Shown piece after piece: positions 41,812-50,772 of a stretch of 50,772 nt of DNA. The DNA is from Thalassobaculaceae bacterium (GTDB taxonomy: Bacteria > Pseudomonadota > Alphaproteobacteria > Thalassobaculales > Thalassobaculaceae). The DNA lies in assembly GCA_029212785.1 (NCBI GenBank), contig JARGOG010000026.1, positions 1-50,772 of the forward strand, written 5' to 3'. A program made the translations under genes and the position numbers. The notes beneath the pieces were generated by a model. It did not search any database, had not been told where the DNA came from, and saw only the letters and a program-made list of their open reading frames with translations. The stretch's first letter is position 1. Each line of letters starts with the position of its first letter.

Positions 41812-43155
41812 TTAGCCATTCTCCGCCAGCACCCGACCCGCGAGGTAGAGCGAGCCGGCGATCAGCACCCGGCCCTTGGCGTCGCCGGCGGCGATCACTT
41901 GGGCCAAGGCCGTGGCCACGCTGTCCCGCGCCGCCGCCGCCACGCCCGCCGTACTCGCCATCGCCGCCACCGCCTCGGCCGACAGGCTCGCGGTCTCGCC
42001 TGGAATGGTGACCGTCGACACGCTGGCGGGCAGGCCGGCGAAGGGTCGCAGATAGTCGTCCGCCGCCTTGGTGTTCAGCATGCCAACGATCAGATGCACC
42101 GGCTCGTCCGGCCGGTCGCGCCGCCAGGCGGCCAGCTCGGCCGAGATCGCGCGGCCCGCGTCGGCGTTGTGCCCGCCGTCGAGCCAGAGCGTCCAGCCCG
42201 CGGGCAGCATCGCCACCAGCGGTCCCTGGGTGAGGCGTTGCATACGGGCCGGCCAGGAGGCGGTCCGCACACCCCGTTGGCGGTGCTCGGCGGTATTGGC
42301 CAGGGTTCCGGCCACCGACCGGGCCACGGCGGCCGCCACGGCGGCGTTGTCGACCTGATGCGCCCCCGGCAGCGACGGCAGCGGCAGCGCCTCGACCCCC
42401 TCCTCCGTCTCGACCGTCATGCCATCGCCGTCGCGCCGGGCCACGTAATCGCGCCCGTAGACCCGCATCGGCGCGCCGAGCGCCGATGCCCGGTCGGCGA
42501 TGACCTTCAGGGCCGCCGGCCCCTGGGGCCCCACGGTCAGCGGGACGCCCGGCTTGATGATACCGGCCTTCTCGAAGGCGATCTTCTCGATCGTGTCGCC
42601 GAGGAACGCCACATGGTCGATGGAGACCGGGGTGATGACACAGGCCAGCGGCCGGTCGATGACGTTGGTGGTGTCGAACCGCCCGCCAAGTCCGACCTCC
42701 AGCAGCAGCACGTCGGCCGGCACCCGCGAGAAGGCCAGGAAGGCCGCCGCCGTGGTGATCTCGAACAGGGTGATCGGGGCGCCGCCGTTGATGCGCTCGC
42801 ATTCCTCGAGCACCTCGGAGAAGAGCGCATCGTCGATCACCTCCCCGGCCAGCCTGATGCGCTCGTTGAAGCGCACCAGGTGCGGCGAGGTATAGACGTG
42901 AACCCGATGTCCCGCGGCCTCCAGAATTGCCCGAAGATAGGCGATGACGGAGCCCTTGCCGTTGGTCCCGGCGACATGGATCACCGGCGGCACTGCGCGC
43001 TCGGGATTTCCCAGCCGCTCGAGCAAGGTCTGCACGCGATCGAGCGACAGGTCGATCGCCTTGGGATGCAGGGTCTGCAGGCGTGCCAGAATGGCGTCCG
43101 GGGCGGGGGTCCCCGCGGCGGCGCTGGGAATTGAAGACGGGGCGGTTATGGCCAT
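41812..43155 (-). CDS. folC: Bifunctional folylpolyglutamate/dihydrofolate synthase
   Basis: 447 residues. The ATP-binding loop is HVAGTNGKGSVIAYL (about residues 60-74), with YTSPHLVRFNERI (about 90-102) next; the Mur-ligase type second nucleotide-binding region is LEVGLGGRFDTTNV (about 150-163) and WLDGGHNADAGR (about 335-346), holding the catalytic His. It joins glutamate to dihydropteroate and adds further glutamates to folates in the cytoplasm. It ends the trpB-trpA-accD-folC run; the gap to accD is 50 bases. Full length. Confidence 0.97.
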   Translation of the reverse strand: MAITAPSSIPSAAAGTPAPDAILARLQTLHPKAIDLSLDRVQTLLERLGNPERAVPPVIHVAGTNGKGSVIAYLRAILEAAGHRVHVYTSPHLVRFNERIRLAGEVIDDALFSEVLEECERINGGAPITLFEITTAAAFLAFSRVPADVLLLEVGLGGRFDTTNVIDRPLACVITPVSIDHVAFLGDTIEKIAFEKAGIIKPGVPLTVGPQGPAALKVIADRASALGAPMRVYGRDYVARRDGDGMTVETEEGVEALPLPSLPGAHQVDNAAVAAAVARSVAGTLANTAEHRQRGVRTASWPARMQRLTQGPLVAMLPAGWTLWLDGGHNADAGRAISAELAAWRRDRPDEPVHLIVGMLNTKAADDYLRPFAGLPASVSTVTIPGETASLSAEAVAAMASTAGVAAAARDSVATALAQVIAAGDAKGRVLIAGSLYLAGRVLAENG

Positions 43156-43205
43156 GCCCTCCGCAAGAGGCGTGTCGTGACGTAGCTGAACGGATCCGCC
43201 CGCGA

Positions 43206-44177
43206 TCAGAGGGTCTTGGGTGCCGTCGTATCAGCGGTATGCGGCACCGCCGCATCGCCATCGTCGTCGCGGACCGGACCCGGAATGTCGAGATCCGGCT
43301 GCGGCAGGGCGACGACTTCGGCGGACGGCTCACGGAACATCATCAGACTCAGCAGACGGCCCAGCATCGCCTTGAGTTCGCGGCGGTGCACGACGGCATC
43401 GACCATCCCGTGGTCGCGCAGATATTCGGCTTTCTGGAACCCTTCCGGAAGCTGCTCGCGGATGGTCTCCTGAATCACCCGCTGGCCGGCGAAGCCGATG
43501 ATCGATCCGGGCTCCGCCAGATGCAGATCGCCCAGCATGGCAAAGGAGGCCGTCACGCCGCCCGTGGTCGGATCGGTCAGCACGACGATGAAGGGCAGTC
43601 CCTTCTCCTTCAGCCGCTCGACCGCGGCGACGGAGCGCGGCATCTGCATGAGGGAGAGGATACCCTCCTGCATGCGCGCACCGCCGGAGGCCGGAAACAC
43701 GATCAGCCCGGCATCCTGGGTCTCGGCCAGCCGCGCGGCGCGGACCAGCCCCTCGCCCACACCGGTGCCCATGGACCCGCCCATGAAGGAGAAGTCGAAC
43801 ACCGCGCAGACCGCCGGCGCGGTCTCGATCATTCCGTGCGCGACGATGATCGCGTCGCTGCGGCCGGTCTTCACCTGGGCCTCGCGCATGCGGTCGGTAT
43901 AACGCTTGCGGTCGCGGAATTTCAGTGGATCGGCGGCCGTCTTCGGCAGCTCGATCGTCTGGTACTCGCCCTTGTCGAACAGCATGGCGAGCCGGTCAGT
44001 GGCGCTCATCCGCAGATGATGGTCACAGGCGGTGCAGACCTGGAAGTTTTCCTCCAGATCGCGATGGAACAGCATCTGGCCGCAGGATGGGCATTTCTGC
44101 CAGAGATTGTCCGGCACCTCGCGGGCGCCGACCCAGGCCTTGATCTTCGGCAGGACCGAGCTGGTGAGCCAGTTCAT
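43206..44177 (-). CDS. accD: Acetyl-CoA carboxylase carboxyltransferase subunit beta
   Basis: 323 residues. The N-terminal zinc finger is CPSCGQM and CTACDHH (Cys positions about 29, 32, 48, 51). The crotonase-like core then shows FSFMGGSMGTGVGE, VFPASGGARMQEG and TDPTTGGVTASFAMLGD, where the oxyanion-stabilising glycines lie. It transfers carboxyl from carboxybiotin to acetyl-CoA with AccA, making malonyl-CoA for fatty acid synthesis. AGAGAGGCGGAA precedes the ATG. The C-terminus (about 280-323) is Pro- and Asp-rich and variable. The accD-trpA neighbourhood is typical of alphaproteobacteria. Confidence 0.98.
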   Translation of the reverse strand: MNWLTSSVLPKIKAWVGAREVPDNLWQKCPSCGQMLFHRDLEENFQVCTACDHHLRMSATDRLAMLFDKGEYQTIELPKTAADPLKFRDRKRYTDRMREAQVKTGRSDAIIVAHGMIETAPAVCAVFDFSFMGGSMGTGVGEGLVRAARLAETQDAGLIVFPASGGARMQEGILSLMQMPRSVAAVERLKEKGLPFIVVLTDPTTGGVTASFAMLGDLHLAEPGSIIGFAGQRVIQETIREQLPEGFQKAEYLRDHGMVDAVVHRRELKAMLGRLLSLMMFREPSAEVVALPQPDLDIPGPVRDDDGDAAVPHTADTTAPKTL

Positions 44178-44240
44178 TTCCGCCTCTCTCTGTCGCTTCG
44201 TTTGACCGGCCGCATCGGATGGCCGGCACTTTTCAATCGG

Positions 44241-45077
44241 TCAGGCGCGCGCCCCGCGCACGCCGGCCGCCAGCGTCTTCACGAAGCCGAGCGTATCCGA
44301 CACCGTCGTCGCCGTCGCCCCGCCATCGCCATCGAGCGACCCCTTGATCGCATTGACCACGGCCGTGCCGACGATCGCGCCGTCCGCCACCTTGGCCACG
44401 TCGGCCGCCTGTTCCGGCGTCTTGATGCCGAAACCGACGCAGACCGGCAGGTCGGTGTGGCGCTTCAGGCGTTCGACGGCGCCGGTGATCATGTCGTTGG
44501 ACGCCGACGCGGAGCCGGTAATTCCCGCGACCGCCACGTAATAGACGAAGCCGGACGTGTTGGTCAGCACCTTGGGCAGACGCTTGTCGTCGGTGGTCGG
44601 GGTGGCGAGCCGGATGAAGGCCATATCCCGCTTCAGGGCCGGCACGCAGAGCTCGTTATCCTCCTCCGGCGGCAGGTCGACGACGATCAGGCCGTCGGCC
44701 CCGGCATCCAGCGCGTCGGTGAGGAACGCATCCACCCCGTAGGAGTAGATCGGGTTGTAGTAGCCCATCAGGATGATCGGCATGTCCTGGTTGCCCTGGC
44801 GAAACTCCTTCACCAGAGCGAGCGTGCCCTTCAGCGTCATGCCGCCGCGTAGCGCGCGCTGGCTCGCCTCCTGGATCGCCGGACCGTCGGCCATCGGGTC
44901 GGTGAACGGCATGCCGAACTCGACCATGTCGGCGCCGGCCCCCGGCAGTCCCTTCAGGAGCGCCGCACTGGTCGCCGCATCCGGATCGCCGGCCGTGATG
45001 AACACACCCAGGCCCGCGCGACCCTCCTGCCTAAGCGATGCAAACTTGGCGTCGATCCGTCCCACACCAGCACCCAT
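44241..45077 (-). CDS. trpA: Tryptophan synthase alpha chain
   Basis: 278 residues from the ATG at 45077, which overlaps the trpB stop (TGATG), so the two are translationally coupled. Catalytic Glu is in [17 protein letters not shown] (about residues 50-66) with the Asp in that same block; [11 protein letters not shown] (about 130-140) and [13 protein letters not shown] (about 177-189) bind the indole-glycerol phosphate. It cleaves indole-3-glycerol phosphate to indole, channelled to TrpB. Length is standard. Confidence 0.98.
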   Translation of the reverse strand: MGAGVGRIDAKFASLRQEGRAGLGVFITAGDPDAATSAALLKGLPGAGADMVEFGMPFTDPMADGPAIQEASQRALRGGMTLKGTLALVKEFRQGNQDMPIILMGYYNPIYSYGVDAFLTDALDAGADGLIVVDLPPEEDNELCVPALKRDMAFIRLATPTTDDKRLPKVLTNTSGFVYYVAVAGITGSASASNDMITGAVERLKRHTDLPVCVGFGIKTPEQAADVAKVADGAIVGTAVVNAIKGSLDGDGGATATTVSDTLGFVKTLAAGVRGARA

Positions 45078-46303
45078 CAGAGCAGACCCTTCGCCTCGAG
45101 CTTCGGAATGACGGCATCGACGTCCTTGTCGCCGCGCCCGCACAGATTCATCACCACGATATGGTCCTTCGGCAGGTCGCCTAGGATCTTACCCACATGC
45201 GCCAGCGCGTGGGACGGCTCAAGCGCGGGGATGATCCCCTCCTTGCGGGTGCACAGCGCAAACGCCTCCAGCGCCTCGTCGTCGGTGACCGAGACATATT
45301 GCACGCGGCCGAGCTCATGCAGCCAGGAATGCTCCGGACCGATACCGGGATAGTCGAGGCCGGCCGAGATGGAATGAGCCTCGGCGATCTGGCCGTCATC
45401 GTCCTGCAGCAGATAGGTGCGGTTGCCGTGCAGCACGCCCGGCCGCCCGCCGGTGAGCGAGGCGGCGTGCTTGTCGGTATCGACCCCGTGACCCCCGGCC
45501 TCGACGCCGATCAGCGCCACGTCGGTGTCGTCGAGGAACGGATGGAACAGGCCCATGGCATTGGAACCACCGCCGATCGCCGCGACCAGCGTGTCCGGCA
45601 GCCGGCCCTCGGCCTCCAGCATCTGCGCCTTGGCCTCGATGCCGATCACCGACTGGAAGTCGCGGACCATGGCCGGGTACGGGTGCGGGCCGGCTACCGT
45701 GCCGATGATGTAGAAATGGGTGTCGGGCTTGGAGACCCAGTAGCGCAGGGCCTCGTTCATCGCATCCTTCAGGGTGGACGAACCGGAGGTCACCGGATGG
45801 ACCTTGGCGCCGAGCAGGCGCATACGGTCGACATTCGGCTTCTGGCGGTCGACATCGACCGCGCCCATGAAGACCTCGCACTCCATGTCGAACAGCGCGC
45901 AGGCGGTGGCGGTGGCCACGCCGTGCTGACCGGCGCCGGTCTCGGCGATGATCTTGGTCTTGCCCATGCGCTTGGCGAGCAACGCCTGGCCGATGACGTT
46001 GTTGATCTTGTGCGCGCCGGTGTGGTTCAGCTCGTCGCGCTTGAAGTACAGCTTGGCGCCGCCGAAGTGGTCGGTAAGCCGTTCGGCGAAGTACAGCGGG
46101 CTCGGGCGGCCGATGTAGTGCTTCTGGTAGTACTCGAATTCGCGTTGAAACTCCGGATCCAGTTTTGCCGCGGTGTAGGCCGCCTCGACATCGAGGATCA
46201 GAGGCATCAGCGTTTCGGCGACGTAACGGCCGCCGAAGATGCCGAAATGACCGTTCTCGTCCGGCCCGGTTCGCAGGCTGTTCGCAGGGGCTGGACTGGC
46301 CAT
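45077..46303 (-). CDS. trpB: Tryptophan synthase beta chain
   Basis: 408 residues. PLP Lys is in [10 protein letters not shown] (about residues 92-101); [17 protein letters not shown] and [13 protein letters not shown] (PLP phosphate loop, about 236-248) are the other hallmark blocks, and CGRGDKD near the end. It condenses indole with serine to tryptophan. It opens the trpB-trpA-accD-folC transcription run; CGAGGTTCC lies upstream of the ATG. trpF, which usually stands before trpB in many alphaproteobacteria, is absent here; clpB lies on the other side of a REP-like element. Confidence 0.98.
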   Translation of the reverse strand: MASPAPANSLRTGPDENGHFGIFGGRYVAETLMPLILDVEAAYTAAKLDPEFQREFEYYQKHYIGRPSPLYFAERLTDHFGGAKLYFKRDELNHTGAHKINNVIGQALLAKRMGKTKIIAETGAGQHGVATATACALFDMECEVFMGAVDVDRQKPNVDRMRLLGAKVHPVTSGSSTLKDAMNEALRYWVSKPDTHFYIIGTVAGPHPYPAMVRDFQSVIGIEAKAQMLEAEGRLPDTLVAAIGGGSNAMGLFHPFLDDTDVALIGVEAGGHGVDTDKHAASLTGGRPGVLHGNRTYLLQDDDGQIAEAHSISAGLDYPGIGPEHSWLHELGRVQYVSVTDDEALEAFALCTRKEGIIPALEPSHALAHVGKILGDLPKDHIVVMNLCGRGDKDVDAVIPKLEAKGLL

Positions 46304-46419
46304 GACGGAACCTCGTGAAAGCGTTGGTGAGGCACGGTCTTAAGGCCGCTGGCGGGGGGATGCAAGGGGAGCGGCGTCATGGCCCAAACGCCTGCCGTGG
46401 TACAGGTCGAGCTCAGCGA

Positions 46420-46500
46420 GGGTTGGGGGCCCGGCCCGAGCGCCGCCAGAGTCCCGGAAGCGCGATCGCGCTGCCCGGGACCCAGGGATGTTGGTGAGGG
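46420..46500. repeat. REP-like extragenic palindrome, copy 2
   Basis: Between trpB and clpB (both minus strand). Hairpin GTCCCGG (46451-46457), then the perfect 14-bp palindrome AGCGCGATCGCGCT (46459-46472), then CCGGGAC (46475-46481). The right flank AGGGATGTTGGTGAGGGC matches AGGGATGGTGAGGGC beside copy 1 at 18.8 kb, again directly after a gene's stop codon. It may also help terminate clpB transcription. Confidence 0.6.
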
Positions 46501-46527
46501 CGAAGCAGACGCCTCCTACTCGGTCCC

Positions 46528-49143
<2,616 letters not shown>

Positions 49144-49391
49144 CGTTCGTTCTCCACGAGTACCGCGTTTCGCCAGTACGACCGTCAATGCCCCATGAGG
49201 CGGCATCGACAGCCTGGTCCGAGATACGGAAAGTATACCCCCGCTCCCGGCGTCCGGGCGGCCCAAAAGAGGCACCGCCCGTCTGCAGATGAGACATGGG
49301 TGTTGCAGTGCGGCCACACAAGGCGCCGACGCACGGCTCCGCGCGGCACGCCCGCGTTGACAGCGGGAGCGCGCGGGCGTTCTGTCAATTC

Positions 49392-50150
49392 ATGAGCGCG
49401 CGCGTCACATCGATCCATCGTTTTCCGGTGAAAGGGCTGTCCGCCGAGACGCTTGGGGCAGTTGATCTTGAGGCCGACCGGCTGATCCCGTTCGACCGCC
49501 GCTTCGCCGTCGCCCATGGGTCGGCGCCGGTCAATCCGGCCGCCCCCGACTGGCTTTCCAAGGCGCATTTCCTGCAGGTCATGACCGTGCCGAAACTGGC
49601 GGCGCTGGAGACCGTGTTCGACGACGCGACCGCGACCCTGGAAATCCGACGCAACGGTCGGCAGATCGCCCGCGGCGAGTTGACCAGCCGCACCGGCTGT
49701 ACGGTGATCGAGCAGTTTTTCGCCGCCTACGCCAAGAACGATCTGCGCGGCGCGCCGAAGATCGTCGACCTCGGCGGGCGCGGCTATACCGATGTCGACG
49801 CCCCGTTCCTGTCGATCATCAACCAGGCCTCGGTGACCGACCTGGCGCGGGTGGTCGGCAAGCCGGTCGACCCGATGCGGTTCCGCGGCAATCTGCTGGT
49901 CGACGGGCTGGAGCCCTGGGAAGAGATGGGGTGGGTCGGCAAGTCGCTCTCCATCGGACCGGCGACGCTCAAGGTCGAGCAGATCATCGGCCGGTGTGCG
50001 GCGACCAACGCCAATCCCGAGACCGGACAGCGCGACCTGACGATCCCGCACGATCTCCAGCGCGGCTTCGGCCATACCGATTGTGGAATTTATGTGCGCG
50101 TCACCGGCGGCGGACGAATCGCCGTGGGCAACGACGTTACGGTAGCCTGA
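49392..50150 (+). CDS. MOSC domain-containing protein
   Basis: 252 residues from the ATG at 49392 (MSARVTSIHRFPVKGLSAE); the frame is open further upstream but unconserved. Residues 1-115 match the MOSC N-terminal beta-barrel domain (YPVKS-like RFPVKGLS, DRRFAVAHG), and the MOSC domain follows with QASVTDLARVVG, MRFRGNLLVDG and the cysteine-bearing GRCAATNANPETG (Cys near 201), the sulfur-carrier/molybdenum-cofactor-binding site. YcbX-type enzymes reduce N-hydroxylated compounds using a molybdenum cofactor. No ferredoxin domain is attached, so a separate electron donor is needed. It diverges from clpB over a 248-base gap. Confidence 0.9.
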   Translation: MSARVTSIHRFPVKGLSAETLGAVDLEADRLIPFDRRFAVAHGSAPVNPAAPDWLSKAHFLQVMTVPKLAALETVFDDATATLEIRRNGRQIARGELTSRTGCTVIEQFFAAYAKNDLRGAPKIVDLGGRGYTDVDAPFLSIINQASVTDLARVVGKPVDPMRFRGNLLVDGLEPWEEMGWVGKSLSIGPATLKVEQIIGRCAATNANPETGQRDLTIPHDLQRGFGHTDCGIYVRVTGGGRIAVGNDVTVA

Positions 50151-50245
50151 GCCACTCCCGTCCCATCGGCCCCGTTCCCCATCCCAACAGCGTCATCGCC
50201 GGGACGCCACGGCGCTGTCATTTCCGAAGACCGTGGCGCAAAAAG

Positions 50246-50271
50246 AAGGCCCGATCGTATGACCGGGCCTT
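50246..50271. terminator. Bidirectional terminator between MOSC gene and downstream gene
   Basis: AAGGCCCGATC pairs with GACCGGGCCTT around GTAT with one mismatch. It is flanked by AAAAAG on the left and TTTCC on the right, so on the minus strand the stem is followed by CTTTTT. It lies between the convergent stops at 50150 and 50294. Confidence 0.7.
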
Positions 50272-50293
50272 TCCTGTCTGATTGTCTGCGGGG

Positions 50294-50772
50294 TCAGCTC
50301 GCGGCGGCGGCGCCGTCATCCTCGTTACTGGCCGGCTGATCGGTGCTGGCGGCGCGGCGACGGCGGCGCGGACGCGGCGCCTCCTCGCCGGACTCGGCAG
50401 CCTCCGCTGCGGCCGGAGCGCCGGCCTCGTTACTGCTGGCGACGCGGAGGGTGCGGCGGATGCCGTCCTCCTCGACCGCCGGTGCGGTCTCTTCCGGTGC
50501 GGCGGCGGCGGCGCGACGCGGACGCCCACGCTGGCGGCGCGGCGGAGCCGCCTCTTCCTGGTCCTGAGCCTGAGCGGAAGTCGACTGGGTCGCGTCGGGC
50601 TGGGACGGCTCGTCGATCTGGCTGTCACTGCCGCCGTCGGACGCCTGATCTTCAGCCGCACGTTTCTCGGGGCGCTCGGGGCGGCGCTCATCCCGGCCGC
50701 CGTCACGTCCACCATCCCGACCGCCATCGCGACCATTGTCGCCGCCACCGTTCCCGGCACGGAAGTCGTCGC
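50294..50772 (-). CDS. C-terminal part of a low-complexity basic protein, probably DUF4167 family
   Basis: The minus frame is open from the window edge to the TGA at 50294-50296; 158 codons are visible and the start lies beyond the window. Nearest the edge is a Gly/Arg/Asp stretch with four RDGG-type units (RDGG three times, then RDERR), then an Ala/Glu/Gln-rich segment, PPRRQRGRPRRAAAA, a short motif EEDGIRRTLRVA, APRPRRRRRAAS and an acidic-Ala end. This is disordered and basic. In many alphaproteobacteria a DUF4167 protein with such a tail lies beside clpB next to prmC, which is why I suggest that family. The conserved N-terminal domain that would prove it is outside the window. A ribonuclease E or RNA helicase tail is the alternative. 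Confidence 0.6.
   Translation of the reverse strand, partial: DDFRAGNGGGDNGRDGGRDGGRDGGRDERRPERPEKRAAEDQASDGGSDSQIDEPSQPDATQSTSAQAQDQEEAAPPRRQRGRPRRAAAAAPEETAPAVEEDGIRRTLRVASSNEAGAPAAAEAAESGEEAPRPRRRRRAASTDQPASNEDDGAAAAS

Noticed and set aside
49144-49391. Heat-shock (sigma-32) promoter upstream of clpB, prompted by CCCCAT at 49191.
   Set aside because: The CCCCAT is on the plus strand, no CTTGAA lies at the proper distance on either strand, and the TATACT on the minus strand has no matching minus-35.

Overview
The window is high-GC DNA (about two thirds G+C by eye) packed with bacterial genes on both strands. Gene content and order point to an alphaproteobacterium, probably of the Rhodospirillales type. 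The strongest markers are a DivL-type pseudo-histidine kinase with Tyr in place of the phospho-accepting His, the order divL-tsaE-amgK-murU-addB-addA-trxA facing folC-accD-trpA-trpB, an alphaproteobacterial AddAB pair, and clpB followed by what looks like a DUF4167 gene. The genus is not decided here. I see no tRNA, rRNA, CRISPR array, insertion sequence or prophage.

Layout. 1-3.4 kb: the end of a sugar O-methyltransferase, an ArgJ-family acetyltransferase with a short C-terminus, and an FAD amine/amino-acid oxidase. 3.4-6.9 kb: peroxiredoxin, DsbD/ScsB-type thiol reductase and YqgE. 6.9-10.1 kb: a LysR regulator divergent from DoxX, an extradiol dioxygenase and an SDR protein lacking the usual Tyr. 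10.1-18.6 kb: upp, rpmB, an Lrp regulator, a small ribbon-helix-helix protein, a HAD phosphatase, a membrane protein with a degenerate EAL domain (TipF-like), pyrD, a class IV aminotransferase, a DUF1028 protein, a lipoprotein and a GNAT acetyltransferase. 18.7-21.7 kb: a REP-like palindrome, then a two-gene shikimate/quinate catabolic operon (3-dehydroshikimate dehydratase and a shikimate dehydrogenase-family protein) preceded by a perfect 11-11-11 inverted repeat. 21.8-23.2 kb: two overlapping SAM-fold genes.

23.6-32.5 kb is a signalling block: a response regulator, a REC-EAL phosphodiesterase in apparent operon with a 1546-residue membrane hybrid kinase (five PAS, HisKA, HATPase, pseudo-receiver, receiver, Hpt), and divergently divL. 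The divL unit runs on into tRNA modification (tsaE), peptidoglycan recycling (amgK, murU) and recombinational repair (addB, addA), ending at trxA with its own promoter and a strong terminator. Facing it are folC, accD, trpA and trpB, then clpB, a MOSC protein and the end of a low-complexity basic protein.

Most of the window is chromosomal core. The parts most worth following are the hybrid kinase/REC-EAL/DivL cluster, the TipF-like gene with a probable ATT start, the 10-11 bp phased TGCA array upstream of the ribbon-helix-helix gene, the operator-like repeat of the shikimate operon, the SDR without its catalytic Tyr, and the short-tailed ArgJ paired with an oxidase. I did not find a clearly new defence or mobile system.
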